A stretch of DNA of 64,000 nucleotides from Planctomycetota bacterium (GCA_018242525.1 JAFEBS010000010.1:124001-188000); one strand, 5' to 3'. Shown: positions 38,503 to 48,088, numbered from the stretch's first letter. Made by a program: numbers and translations. Notes: generated from the sequence alone by a model not told the origin.

Positions 38503-38968
38503 CTCACGAAGTGCAAACGCCGTTCAACGGTTTGCCTGGTGGACGGGAATCTCACCGATTCCCGTCCACCACCGGGCGAATTCTCCTGCAATGGCTCCCT
38601 GATCACGTGATTTCTGACATGCATCCCATTCCCATAAGCCATCTTGCCGAAATCGCCTGAATCCGTTAATCCATTCAATCCATGGAGTTGCCACAGGACC
38701 GGACCGTTCAGAATTCGCTGGTTTACTCTGAGTCCCCAGGATATACTTCCTGAGCGTCAGCGGGCAAACACCTTCTGGCACACAGGTTTGCTGATACGAC
38801 CCTAGACCCTTCGCCCCGTAGGCGTAGATGGATTCCGTCGAAAATGGAGCTTGGTGAGCCCCAGTTGGCTACCGGAGAATGCCGGTCGAAATCTCGACCT
38901 GAAAGTGGCGTGGCGCTGGAACGCCAGGGTCAAGATCTCCCACCTTCGACACGGAGGTTTCTCCCGGA
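38503..38968. other. Intergenic region between the esterase and fabH
   Basis: 466 bases. The first part contains the hairpin at 38537-38571. The rest has no gene with codon pattern or family match; the short frames are antisense or lack any recognisable start. The segment just before fabH presumably holds its promoter, but no clear -35/-10 pair stands out. Confidence 0.5.
38537..38571 (+). terminator. Strong hairpin after the sialate O-acetylesterase gene
   Basis: Two 15-base perfect arms (TGGTGGACGGGAATC and its complement) flank a 5-base loop, TCACC, 35 bases after the stop codon. There is no T-run after the stem, so it may be a Rho-aided or bidirectional terminator, or an mRNA-stabilising hairpin. 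Confidence 0.6.
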
Positions 38969-40021
38969 ATGACATTGAATGTGAGTAACCGGTCCGATGC
39001 GGTCCTGGAGCCTTCCGGTGGCTGGAGCCGTCGCACCCGTTCGTTATTGGGTGTGCAGATTGTCGCCACCGGATCGTATGTCCCGGACAACGTTGTGACC
39101 AACGCGGACCTGGAATCGCGTTATGGATTTGAGCCCGGTTGGATCGAACAACGAACGGGCATCCTGCAACGACGCCATGTGACGGACGGCCAGGCCACCA
39201 GTGATCTGTGCATCGAAGCGGCTCGTCGTGCAATGCGGAATGGTCAGGTTTCCGCCCGAGACATCGACCTGATTGTCGTCGGTACCTTCACGCCAGATTT
39301 TCATTGCCCGACAACCGCCAACCTGGTGCAGGAAGCGTTGGGAATCGATGCTCCGGCGATGGATGTCCATGCAGCCTGTTCCGGCTTCGTCTATGCGCTT
39401 TCCACAGCGGCCCAGTTCGTCGCAACCGGCAACAGCAAGATGGCACTGGTCATCGGCGGTGACAGTAACAGCCGGATCGTGAATCCACGCGACATGAAAG
39501 TCGCGCCCCTGTTCGGCGACGGTGCTGGTGCCGTCCTGGTGACGAAGGGGGATGCGCACCAGGGAATGATGTGTTATCAACTCGGCTCCGACGGCGGTGG
39601 TGGGTCGATGCTGGATCGGCCTGCGGGAGGATCGCGCAAGCCGATGACACACGAAGATCTGGATGCAGGGCGACATTTCCTGCAGATGGACGGACGAAGC
39701 GTCTTCAAGTGGGCCGTCCGTGCCGTCACCGACAGCATCGAGCTGGTCCTGCAGAAATCGGGAATGTCGGTCCACGACGTCGAGTTGTACGTGTTGCACC
39801 AAGCGAACATTCGCATCATCAACAATGTCGCCGAGCAACTGGGGATTCCGCAGGAAAAGGTCTATAACAACCTGCAGGAATATGGAAATACCTCGGGCGG
39901 TTCAATTCCCATCGCGTTGGACGAAGCGATCCGGAATGGACGCATTGAACGCGGCGACACCATGCTGATGTGCGGCTTCGGTGCCGGCCTGACCTGGGGC
40001 ACGTGCCTGTTCCGCTGGTAG
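38969..40021 (+). CDS. fabH: 3-oxoacyl-ACP synthase III family protein (FabH)
   Basis: 350 residues. The start at 38969 gives an N-terminal extension of about 29 residues before the family's first strand. The active-site triad is C137 (A-A-C-S-G-F), H277 (H-Q-A-N) and N307 (Y-G-N-T-S-G-G), with the G-F-G-A-G-L-T-W-G end. FabH condenses acetyl-CoA with malonyl-ACP to start fatty-acid synthesis. The gene is not in the usual plsX-fabH-fabD cluster, so it may be a paralogue acting on other acyl chains. It ends 20 bases before a small hairpin. Confidence 0.9.
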   Translation: MTLNVSNRSDAVLEPSGGWSRRTRSLLGVQIVATGSYVPDNVVTNADLESRYGFEPGWIEQRTGILQRRHVTDGQATSDLCIEAARRAMRNGQVSARDIDLIVVGTFTPDFHCPTTANLVQEALGIDAPAMDVHAACSGFVYALSTAAQFVATGNSKMALVIGGDSNSRIVNPRDMKVAPLFGDGAGAVLVTKGDAHQGMMCYQLGSDGGGGSMLDRPAGGSRKPMTHEDLDAGRHFLQMDGRSVFKWAVRAVTDSIELVLQKSGMSVHDVELYVLHQANIRIINNVAEQLGIPQEKVYNNLQEYGNTSGGSIPIALDEAIRNGRIERGDTMLMCGFGAGLTWGTCLFRW

Positions 40022-40040
40022 CAGCCTCTGGATTCAGGCG

Positions 40041-40059
40041 TCCGCCGGAAAACGGCGGA
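40041..40059 (+). terminator. Small GC hairpin after fabH
   Basis: TCCGCCG and CGGCGGA flank a GAAAA loop, 20 bases after the fabH stop codon. A T-run is missing, so intrinsic termination is uncertain. The hairpin precedes the 28-bp palindrome near recQ. Confidence 0.4.
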
Positions 40060-40120
40060 AGTGGCAGCGCCGGATAAATCGCATTGCAGAATGTTGGGAC
40101 CGGATCGAGGAAGCGTCGAA

Positions 40121-40201
40121 ACACTAGCCCGACGCGCGAGCGAGGGATAAGCAAGTTGGACACGGATCGACGAATCCCTCGCTCGCGCGTCGGGCTAGTG
40201 T
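40121..40201. repeat. Long perfect inverted repeat before recQ
   Basis: Two 28-base perfect inverted arms (40121-40148 and 40174-40201) enclose a 25-base spacer. The arms contain the core GCCCGACGCGCGAGCGAGGG. In translation the arms give S-P-T-R-E-R-G and P-R-S-R-V-G-L; I recall such peptides as common spurious read-through in planctomycete gene models, so the element is probably a multi-copy intergenic repeat. It ends 14 bases before the likely recQ ATG. Confidence 0.85.
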
Positions 40202-40215
40202 CCCAGGTTCTGGCC

Positions 40216-41652
40216 ATGGATCCTCGGTCTGCACTGCAACACTATTTTGGATATCCGTCGTTTCGCGGCACGCAGGAAGCCATCATCGAGCGAACGATGG
40301 CGGGGCAGCATTCGCTGGTCATTATGCCGACCGGCAGCGGCAAATCCTTGTGCTATCAGATCCCGGCCCTGTTGTACGAAGAGGTGGGGGACGTCTGCCC
40401 GCTGACACTGGTGCTGTCGCCGTTGATTGCCCTGATGAAGGATCAGGTCGACGTTCTGCAGTCACGCCAGATCGATGCCGCATTCATCAATTCCTCGCTG
40501 TCACGCGAAGACCGTGAGAAACGATATCTGAATCTGGCCAACGGCCGGTATCGGCTGTTGTATGTCACACCGGAACGATTTCGCAAACCTGAGTTTCTTG
40601 CAGCCATCGCTCGTCGCGAGGTCCGGTTGCTGGCCGTCGACGAAGCGCACTGCATCAGCGAATGGGGGCATGACTTTCGACCTGATTACACACGATTGCG
40701 GGAATTTCGCGAGCGGATTGGCAACCCGACGACAGTGGCCCTGACGGCCACAGCCACCGTTGATGTCCAACGCGACATCATCCATCAACTGGGATTGCCC
40801 TCGGACACCCTCACATTTCACGAAGGGATCGAGCGACCAAACCTGGAATTGACCGTTCATGAAGTCTGGGGGGATGACGACAAGCTGGACCAGATCGTGG
40901 CGGTCAACGAACGACAGGGCGGTACAGGCGGCAGCGGCATCGTCTATTTCACCCTGATCCGCACCCTGGAACGGTTCAGCGACCAGTTGCGAATCCGACG
41001 CATCCCGCATGTCTGTTATCACGGCGATCTGGACCGGCAACAACGGCGACGGATTCAAAATGAATTCATGCAGGGACATTGCCCCCTGGTCCTGGCCACG
41101 AATGCCTTTGGAATGGGGATCGACAAGGAAAACATCCGGTTCGTCATTCATGCGGAAATCCCCGGCTCCATGGAATCGTGGTACCAGGAAATCGGCCGGG
41201 CGGGGCGTGACGGTCTACCCGCCGAAGGCGTGCTGCTCTACGACGAGGCGGACCTGACGACGCAGATGGAGTTCATCCGCTGGAGCAACCCTGCGGCGGA
41301 CTTCTACGAACGAGTTTTCGACCTGCTGGTCCACGACAAGGAACAGGTGGACGCCTTCGGGCTGGAATGGATGCGGGAAAAGCTGCATGCCAGACAGAAG
41401 CACGATCGCCGACTGGAATCTGCACTCGCCATGCTGGAACGTCACGGTGCGATTGAAGGAACGTGGGAGCCGATGCTGTTGGAAGTCACCAGCGAATTAC
41501 CGGCCGAACTGAGTAACGGTGACCGCCTGAAAGCGAAGTTGCGTCGCGATCAGGAAAAGCTGCTGGCACTGGTGCAATTCATTCGGCACGAAGGCGACCG
41601 CCGTGATTTTCTGCGAGACTATTTCCTCGGTGCCGACCCGGGACCGGGATGA
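40216..41652 (+). CDS. recQ: ATP-dependent DNA helicase RecQ-like, truncated C-terminus
   Basis: 478 residues from the ATG at 40216. It has the RecQ N-terminal core: F-G-x-x-x-F-R-G-x-Q-x-x-I-I motif 0, Walker A M-P-T-G-S-G-K-S at 37-44, D-E-A-H-C-I-S-x-W-G-H-D-F-R-P, and the helicase C domain with N-A-F-G-M-G-I-D-K and Q-E-x-G-R-A-G-R-D-G. The usual zinc-binding and RQC region is only partly kept: the C-terminal R-R-D-F-L-R-D-Y-F-L has Asp where the zinc-site Cys should stand, and no further Cys follows. HRDC is absent. A longer frame from 40084 runs through the palindrome and is rejected. It unwinds DNA in recombination repair and is convergent with dnaE2. Confidence 0.88.
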   Translation: MDPRSALQHYFGYPSFRGTQEAIIERTMAGQHSLVIMPTGSGKSLCYQIPALLYEEVGDVCPLTLVLSPLIALMKDQVDVLQSRQIDAAFINSSLSREDREKRYLNLANGRYRLLYVTPERFRKPEFLAAIARREVRLLAVDEAHCISEWGHDFRPDYTRLREFRERIGNPTTVALTATATVDVQRDIIHQLGLPSDTLTFHEGIERPNLELTVHEVWGDDDKLDQIVAVNERQGGTGGSGIVYFTLIRTLERFSDQLRIRRIPHVCYHGDLDRQQRRRIQNEFMQGHCPLVLATNAFGMGIDKENIRFVIHAEIPGSMESWYQEIGRAGRDGLPAEGVLLYDEADLTTQMEFIRWSNPAADFYERVFDLLVHDKEQVDAFGLEWMREKLHARQKHDRRLESALAMLERHGAIEGTWEPMLLEVTSELPAELSNGDRLKAKLRRDQEKLLALVQFIRHEGDRRDFLRDYFLGADPGPG

Positions 41653-41694
41653 CGGCTGACACGTTGGAATTCGATCAAGTTCGACTGAGGCGGT

Positions 41695-44600
41695 TTACCG
41701 AAAATCGCGCGAGCGATTTCCGACCTGGCCCAGCAATGAGGTCAGGTCGTCCATCCGGTCCACCAGCAGGTGGCAGATGTCGTCCTGGCGTTGCAGGATG
41801 CCGTGGGCGATCAGAGCCGAGGCTTGGCGGGCGATCGGACGGAACCGTTCCCAGACGTTGACATGGACGATCAGGTTGGCGGTTCCCGTTTCATCCTCCA
41901 GCGTCATGAAGGTAATCCCCTTGGCGGTCGACGGGCGTTGCCGCAGCAGCACCAATCCGGCGACCCGATAGCGACGATCCGGTTCCACATGCGCCAGATC
42001 GGCGGCGCGGGTGACGCGATACTCGTTCAGGTCCGGTCGTAAAAATGTCAGCGGATGGGCTCGCAACGACAACCCGGCGGTCTGGTAATCGGCGACCACT
42101 TCCTGAGCGGGCGACATCACCGGCAATGCAACACCCGGCTCCGACTCGTCCAAATCGCCAAACAGAGGCGAGTCCTCACGATCGGGCATCGCCTCCCACA
42201 ACGCCGCGCGACGAGTTGTTTCCAGGGAACGGAAAGCGTCCGACTTGGCCAGCAACGTCAATTCCGCCCGTCCCAACCCGGTGCGCCGGGCAAATTCGGC
42301 TTGTGATACAAACGGTCCGGCAGTTCGCGCGGAGCCAATCCGGGCCGCGGTCGACTGCCTGAAACCGCGTAACACGCGCCAGCCCAGACGAAGTGCGGGG
42401 GACTGACCATCGCTGGTTTCCAGCGTGCAGTCCCAGTCACTGGCGTTCACATCGACGGGACGGACGGCGACTCCCTGCCGCCGGGCCTCGGACACCAGTT
42501 GAGCGGGGGCGTAGAAGCCCAGCGGTTGACTGTTCAGCAGCGCCGCCGTGAACACCGCCGGATGGTGGCGCTTCAGCCAGGCCGAAGCGTACACCAGCAG
42601 GGCGAAACTGGCCGCGTGAGATTCCGGAAACCCGTATTCGCCAAACCCCTGGATCTGTTCATAGACGCGCGAGGCGAACTCTTCGTCGTATCCGCGGGAC
42701 AGCATCCCGGCCAGCAGCTTCTGGCGGAACGGTTCCATCACCCCGCGTCGTCGCCATGCCCCCATGGCTCGCCGCAACTGATCCGCCTCACCCGGTGTGA
42801 AACCCGCCGCCACGACGGCCAGCTTCATCGCCTGTTCCTGGAAGATGGGGACTCCCAGCGTCTTTTCCAAAACATGCCGCACCGCTTCGCTGGGGAACGA
42901 CACTTCTTCCTCGCCGCTGCGTCGTCGCAGATACGGATGCACCATGTTCCCCTGGATCGGGCCCGGCCGGACAATGGCGACTTCGACCACCAGATCATAA
43001 AACCGACGCGGCTGTAGTCGTGGCAGCATGCTCATCTGAGCCCGAGATTCCACCTGAAAGACGCCGATCGATTCCGCCCGGCAGAGCATGTCGTAGACGG
43101 CGGGGTCTTCGGCCGGGATCGTTGCCAGTGTGTATGGCGCGGCATTCGGATCGTGGAGGGACTGCCAGCCATGAAGCAGGTCAAACGACTTGCGGATGGC
43201 CGTCAGCATCCCCAGCGCCAGGCAGTCGACTTTCAGGATCCCCAATTCGTCCAGGTCGTTCTTGTCCCATTCGATCACGGTGCGGTTGGCCATCGCGGCG
43301 TTTTCGATGGGGACCAGTTCACACAACGGACTGTGCGTGATCACCATCCCCCCGACATGCTGGGACAGGTGCCGGGGAAAGCCCAGCAGTTGTTCCACCA
43401 GAAGCACCAGTTGTCGCCCCAGCCGCGATGTGGGATCAAAGCCGACTTCAAGAAACCGGCTGGCCAGGACATCCCCCTCGTGGCGGGAATGTTCCACCGA
43501 CTTGGCCAGCGTGTCGACTCGATCGAGCGACAACCCCAATGCCTTGCCGACATCCCGGACGGCCGATTTCGGACGATAGGTGATCACTTCGGCGGTCATC
43601 CCTGCCCGTTCACGACCGTATTTGTCATACAGGTACTGCAGCACCTCCTCGCGACGCTCGTGCTCGAAATCGACATCAATATCCGGGGCCTCACCCCGTT
43701 CCCGGCTGATGAATCGTTCGAACAGCACATCGATCCGGTCCGGGTCGACAGAGGTGACTCCCAGGCAGTAGCACACCGCCGAGTTGGCCGCCGAACCGCG
43801 GCCCTGGCACAGGATCTGCCGACTGCGGGCGAAGCGCACCAGGTCCCAGACTGTCAGAAAATACGCCTCATAATGCAGTTCCTCAATCAGTTGCAGTTCA
43901 TGCTCAATCAACACCCGCACCTTGTCCGGCAATCCCGCGGGATAACGATCCCGGGCTCCGGCCCAGGTCAGTTGAGAGAGCCAGGCGAGCGGTGACTGGC
44001 CACGGGGACACAGTTCCTCCGGGTAGTCGTACCGCAATTCATCCAGTGAGAATGAACAGCGATCCGCGATTTCCGTCGAGCGTGCGACCGCTGCCGGACA
44101 GTCGACAAACAGGGATTGCATCTCGTCGGCCGATTTCAGATGGCGTTCACCGTTGGTCTGTCGGTGAACCCCCAGTTCGGCGACGGTACACCCCAAGCGG
44201 ACCGCTGTCACAACGTCATGCAGGTAGCGGCGCTGGGGGTCGTGGTACAGCACGCCATTGCTGGCCATAAGAGGTAGACTGGCCTGCTGGCTGATTTGCT
44301 GATACCGCTGCAGCAGCCAACGGTCATGGGGCCCGCGATGCAATTCGGCCAGCAGATGGCAGCGATCTCCAAACACATGCCGCCAGCGAGCCAGTTCCGG
44401 AAGCTGGTCTTCCGGGGAATGGGCATCCAGCAGGATCCCCGCCAGCAGGTCTGAGGAATGGTGGGCCACATCGTCAAACGTCAGTTGACATTCCCCCTTT
44501 GGGGCGCGGCGTTTGCCCGCGGTGAGCAACCGCGCCAGGCGACCATAGCCAGCCCGATTCATCGCCAGCAGGATCAGGGTGGGTCCATCCTGCGGCGTGA

Positions 44601-44880
44601 TTTCGGCGCCAATCAGCAGTTTTAGCCCCAGCGGTTTGGCGGCCGCGTGAGCGCGAACCACGCCCGCCAGGCTGTGCCGGTCAGTGATGGCCAGGGCGGC
44701 ATGATTCAATTCAACCGCACGCTGCACCAACTCGTCCGGATGCGAGGCGGCCTGCAAAAATGAATAGTTGGTCAGGCAGTGCAGTTCGGCGTAGGATGCA
44801 GCCGCGCCCCGATCCGGTCGGGTTTCCAGAGCGAAGCCGTCAGGAGCAACACGAATCTTGGGGTTGGGGCGTTCAGGCAT
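41695..44880 (-). CDS. dnaE2: Error-prone DNA polymerase DnaE2 (ImuC)
   Basis: 1061 residues, alpha-subunit family of C-family polymerases. The N-terminal PHP domain has H-C-L-T-N-Y-S-F and D-R-H-S-L-A-G-V-V. The palm motif E-A-P-D-I-D-V-D-F-E-H carries the catalytic Asp residues, and the D-E-L-G-I-L-K-V-D block is also conserved. The C-terminal OB fold ends near the family's V-N-V-W-E-R-F. Length and motifs separate DnaE2 from the 1150-1200 residue replicative DnaE1. DnaE2 makes damage-tolerant, mutagenic synthesis after SOS induction. No imuA, imuB or lexA gene adjoins it. I saw no clear LexA-box in the 44881-45149 region. Convergent with recQ. Confidence 0.93.
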   Translation of the reverse strand: MPERPNPKIRVAPDGFALETRPDRGAAASYAELHCLTNYSFLQAASHPDELVQRAVELNHAALAITDRHSLAGVVRAHAAAKPLGLKLLIGAEITPQDGPTLILLAMNRAGYGRLARLLTAGKRRAPKGECQLTFDDVAHHSSDLLAGILLDAHSPEDQLPELARWRHVFGDRCHLLAELHRGPHDRWLLQRYQQISQQASLPLMASNGVLYHDPQRRYLHDVVTAVRLGCTVAELGVHRQTNGERHLKSADEMQSLFVDCPAAVARSTEIADRCSFSLDELRYDYPEELCPRGQSPLAWLSQLTWAGARDRYPAGLPDKVRVLIEHELQLIEELHYEAYFLTVWDLVRFARSRQILCQGRGSAANSAVCYCLGVTSVDPDRIDVLFERFISRERGEAPDIDVDFEHERREEVLQYLYDKYGRERAGMTAEVITYRPKSAVRDVGKALGLSLDRVDTLAKSVEHSRHEGDVLASRFLEVGFDPTSRLGRQLVLLVEQLLGFPRHLSQHVGGMVITHSPLCELVPIENAAMANRTVIEWDKNDLDELGILKVDCLALGMLTAIRKSFDLLHGWQSLHDPNAAPYTLATIPAEDPAVYDMLCRAESIGVFQVESRAQMSMLPRLQPRRFYDLVVEVAIVRPGPIQGNMVHPYLRRRSGEEEVSFPSEAVRHVLEKTLGVPIFQEQAMKLAVVAAGFTPGEADQLRRAMGAWRRRGVMEPFRQKLLAGMLSRGYDEEFASRVYEQIQGFGEYGFPESHAASFALLVYASAWLKRHHPAVFTAALLNSQPLGFYAPAQLVSEARRQGVAVRPVDVNASDWDCTLETSDGQSPALRLGWRVLRGFRQSTAARIGSARTAGPFVSQAEFARRTGLGRAELTLLAKSDAFRSLETTRRAALWEAMPDREDSPLFGDLDESEPGVALPVMSPAQEVVADYQTAGLSLRAHPLTFLRPDLNEYRVTRAADLAHVEPDRRYRVAGLVLLRQRPSTAKGITFMTLEDETGTANLIVHVNVWERFRPIARQASALIAHGILQRQDDICHLLVDRMDDLTSLLGQVGNRSRDFR

Positions 44881-45149
44881 GGCAACTGCCGAGTAAACCG
44901 CGTGATTTCAAAACACCACCGCGACGCCCGAGCATCGGATGGACGGCACGTGACTGGTAAGCTTTAACGGCCAGACTCGGCGGTGCAGTTTAACGCGGCC
45001 CCAAGGGGGAACAATGGTGGCTCGATGAGATTCCGGATCTGTTTGCCGTGCAGTCAATTCTTCACCACAGTGCAGGCAGTTGGCTCAGACGGGATTGCAT
45101 TCATCAGCACGACGATGGTATCAAGGATGCTCTGTGAGCCCAGCTGACA

Positions 45150-46541
45150 ATGGAGAATCCGATGACTGATCGAACGGATGAAGCCACAATGCGACGTGAG
45201 ACCGTAACGCGGCGGCGCGTCCTGCAGGTGGGCAGCCTGGGAATGGCGGGTTTGGGTCTGTCACTTCCCGCGCTGCTCGCCAACGAAGCGACTGAACAGA
45301 GTCGGTTGCGGCCGCTGGCGGACAACTGCATCCTGCTGTTTCTGAACGGCGGTCCCAGTCATCTGGACATGTGGGACATGAAGCCGAATGCTCCGGACGG
45401 AATTCGGGGGGAATTCCAGCCGATCTCGACGTCGGTCAGCGGGTATTCCTTGTGTGAGCATCTTCCGCGTCTTGCACAGCAGATGCATCTGGCGACAGTC
45501 GTTCGGTCGATGAATCACAGTGTCAACAATTCGCACGCGGCTGCTGTGTATGCATCGTTGACCGGTCACGACCGTGGCGAACAGGGTGGCGGGACAAAAT
45601 CGACGGATCATCCCAGCCTGGGCGGAATCATGGCCCGGCTGCGTCCCACCGCACCGACTGTGTTACCCCAGGTTCATTTGCCCTACATGACGAAGGAAGG
45701 GGCGGGGGGACCACCGCAGCCCGGTTTCTTCGGCGGATTCCTGGGGCATTCGTACGATCCGCTGTTTGTCCTACAGGATCCCAACGCTCCCGATTTTCGA
45801 GTTCCTGAATTGACGTTGCAGTCGGAAGTCTCAAACCAGCGACTGACGGCGCGCCGTCAGTTGTTTGAAGCGACCGGAATTGCCGCGGCTGATGGACGAT
45901 CGGCACAGGTCGAAATGTCACGGATGCAGGAACGGGCTCTGGACATCCTTTCGTCCGAGCACACTCAGCGCGCCTTCCGGCTGTCGGATGAACCCGACGC
46001 GCTGCGCGACAGTTACGGTCGCAATATCTATGGCCAAAGTACGCTGCTGGCCCGGCGGTTGGTCCAGGCGGGGACGCGCGTTGTCACGATCTCATGGGCT
46101 CCCGACGCCAATGCCACCTGGGATACTCATGGCAGCAACTTCAAGACTTTGAAGTCCACGCTGCTGCCACAACTGGATGCGGCTTGTTCCAGCCTGATTC
46201 AGGATCTGTTGGAGCGCGGCATGCTGGATCGGACGCTGGTGGCCGTGTTCGGGGACTTCGGTCGCACCCCCAAGATCAATGCCAACAATGCGGGGCGTGA
46301 CCATTGGAACTTCTGCTACAGCCTGATGCTGGTCGGCGGTGGCTTTCAGCGCGGTCTGATTTACGGCAGTAGCGACAGTACGGGAGCGTTTCCGGCCACA
46401 CATGCCCTGGTCCCGGGGGACATCGTTTCGACAATTTACAGAGCCCTGGGTGTGTTGCCGACAACAGAAATCTTCGATCAGTTCCAACGCCCCTATCGCG
46501 TCGTCCCCGGCGGGGAAATCGTGTCAGACCTGCTGGCCTAG
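45150..46541 (+). CDS. DUF1501 secreted protein with twin-arginine signal
   Basis: 463 residues. The N-terminus has T-R-R-R-V-L-Q-V-G followed by a hydrophobic run, a Tat signal. The DUF1501 body shows I-L-L-F-L-N-G-G-P-S-H-L-D-M-W-D-M-K-P near 51-69, N-H-S-V-N-N-S-H-A, W-D-T-H-G-S-N and F-G-D-F-G-R-T-P-K-I-N. Unlike the copy at 18336-19622, there is no PSCyt1/DUF1549/DUF1553 partner adjacent, although a partner elsewhere is common. Function unknown, presumably extracytoplasmic. Alternative starts at 45162 and 45189 lie before the signal and do not change the mature part. Confidence 0.92.
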   Translation: MENPMTDRTDEATMRRETVTRRRVLQVGSLGMAGLGLSLPALLANEATEQSRLRPLADNCILLFLNGGPSHLDMWDMKPNAPDGIRGEFQPISTSVSGYSLCEHLPRLAQQMHLATVVRSMNHSVNNSHAAAVYASLTGHDRGEQGGGTKSTDHPSLGGIMARLRPTAPTVLPQVHLPYMTKEGAGGPPQPGFFGGFLGHSYDPLFVLQDPNAPDFRVPELTLQSEVSNQRLTARRQLFEATGIAAADGRSAQVEMSRMQERALDILSSEHTQRAFRLSDEPDALRDSYGRNIYGQSTLLARRLVQAGTRVVTISWAPDANATWDTHGSNFKTLKSTLLPQLDAACSSLIQDLLERGMLDRTLVAVFGDFGRTPKINANNAGRDHWNFCYSLMLVGGGFQRGLIYGSSDSTGAFPATHALVPGDIVSTIYRALGVLPTTEIFDQFQRPYRVVPGGEIVSDLLA

Positions 46542-46612
46542 CAACCCGTGGAAAAAGGGGGCTGTCCCTTTGCAGGGCAACGGATTCACATTGAAAACTC
46601 CATAACGGGAGA

Positions 46613-46624
46613 GGGTCAGACCCC
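46613..46624. repeat. GGGTCAGACCCC-type short palindrome
   Basis: Twelve bases, GGGTCAGACCCC, between the DUF1501 gene and cls. The same core in opposite orientation occurs at 51817-51830. The surrounding sequence, with CATTGAAAA upstream, may belong to the same larger repeat family as that at 51817-51888. Confidence 0.4.
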
Positions 46625-46663
46625 TTCGTCCTCGGGCTGCTGGTCTGGAACACTGTCACACGC

Positions 46664-48088
46664 ATGCAGACGTTTTTTGCGATCTCCACGGTTGTCGGTT
46701 ATGTGTTGACACTGGCGCTCCTGCCGCTGGTGCTGCTGACCAAAAAGCGGCAACCGGTGTCGACGGTCGCCTGGGTGATGGCGATCCTCACAATGCCCTA
46801 CCTGGGGGCGATCCTGTTTGTCGTATTCGGCATCAACCGAGTCGAACGTCGCGTCGTCGGCCGCCGCGCGGTGACTCGCGACTTTCGCCGACTGTTACCC
46901 GAACTGGCCGGGCACCAGGTGGCCGCGGAGGCACTGAATCGAACTCAACGGGACTTGCTGCGGGTGGCCGAGCGGGTTGGTACCACGCGGGCCACTGTCG
47001 AAAACCGTGTGCAGTTGCTGACAGATGCCCGCAAGGCCTTCGATGAAATCGAATCCGCCATCGATTCCGCACAATCTTCGATTCATCTGGAATATTACAT
47101 CTGGCAGCCCGATAAACTGGGCGGTGAGTTGCGTGATCTGTTGATCGCGAAGGCGGAACGCGGGGTGCGGGTTCGGTTCCTGTATGACGCGATCGGATCC
47201 GGCCGGTTGACTCACAAGTTTCTGGAGCCGATGCGGAAGGCCGGGATTCGCGTGGCGTCGTTCGTTCCGGGCCAGTCATTCCGGGAGCGCTGGTCAATCA
47301 ACTTGCGCAGTCACCGCAAGATCGTCATTGTCGATGGGACAGTCGGCTTTACCGGCGGAATGAACGTGGGGGATGAATACCTGGGCATTGATCCTTTTTT
47401 CGGAACCTGGCGCGACACACATTTGCGATTGCAGGGTCCCACCGTGCTGCAATTGCAGGAAGTGTTCGCGACCGACTGGCATTATGCCACTGGTGAAGAA
47501 TTGACCGCAGCGGAGTTTCCGCAACCTGTGGAGATGGGGGACGACTGCGCCCAGGTCATTGTTGGCGGTCCGGACACGGACGAAGAAACGTTTCATTCGC
47601 TACTGTTCGCCGCGATCAATCGGGCGGAACGGCATTTGACGCTGGCCACGTCGTATTTCGTGCCGACGCCTCCCCTGGTATGCGCCCTGGAAGCCGCAGC
47701 CTTGCGAGGCGTCCGGACTCGTGTCATGTTGTCCGGTCCGAAGACCTACTGGGCCACTCGGTATGCCGCCCGGGCGTATTATGACACCCTGCTGGATGCG
47801 GGCGTCGAATTGTATGAATACCAGGTCGGACAGTTTCATTCCAAAACCCTGACCCTGGATGGTTGCTGGTCCCTGGTCGGAACGGCCAACTTCGACGCCC
47901 GCAGCCTGTATCTGAATTTTGAAGTCGGGGTCGTCCTGTATGACATCAGCCTGGCCGAACAGTTGGAAAACCACTTTGATCTGGATATCCCGAATGCCTG
48001 GCGGCTCGATCCGGTCGCGTGGTCCAACCGATCGACATCGGAACGCTTGAAAGAGAATCTCTGCAAGTTGTTTTCACCCGTCCTGTAA
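46664..48088 (+). CDS. cls: Cardiolipin synthase
   Basis: 474 residues. Two N-terminal membrane helices (about 3-24 and 33-54) precede two phospholipase-D domains. The first HKD motif is H-R-K-I-V-I-V-D-G (about 217-225) followed by G-G-M-N; the second is H-S-K-T-L-T-L-D-G (about 388-396) followed by G-T-A-N-F-D-x-R-S. Both catalytic His-Lys pairs are intact. It makes cardiolipin from two phosphatidylglycerol molecules at the inner membrane. The gene sits 122 bases after the DUF1501 gene and 47 bases before a methyltransferase. Confidence 0.93.
   Translation: MQTFFAISTVVGYVLTLALLPLVLLTKKRQPVSTVAWVMAILTMPYLGAILFVVFGINRVERRVVGRRAVTRDFRRLLPELAGHQVAAEALNRTQRDLLRVAERVGTTRATVENRVQLLTDARKAFDEIESAIDSAQSSIHLEYYIWQPDKLGGELRDLLIAKAERGVRVRFLYDAIGSGRLTHKFLEPMRKAGIRVASFVPGQSFRERWSINLRSHRKIVIVDGTVGFTGGMNVGDEYLGIDPFFGTWRDTHLRLQGPTVLQLQEVFATDWHYATGEELTAAEFPQPVEMGDDCAQVIVGGPDTDEETFHSLLFAAINRAERHLTLATSYFVPTPPLVCALEAAALRGVRTRVMLSGPKTYWATRYAARAYYDTLLDAGVELYEYQVGQFHSKTLTLDGCWSLVGTANFDARSLYLNFEVGVVLYDISLAEQLENHFDLDIPNAWRLDPVAWSNRSTSERLKENLCKLFSPVL

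Noticed and set aside
40084..40215. 44-codon extension of recQ
   Set aside because: The extension is the translated inverted repeat and has no RecQ similarity; the ATG at 40216 starts at the RecQ N-terminal helix.
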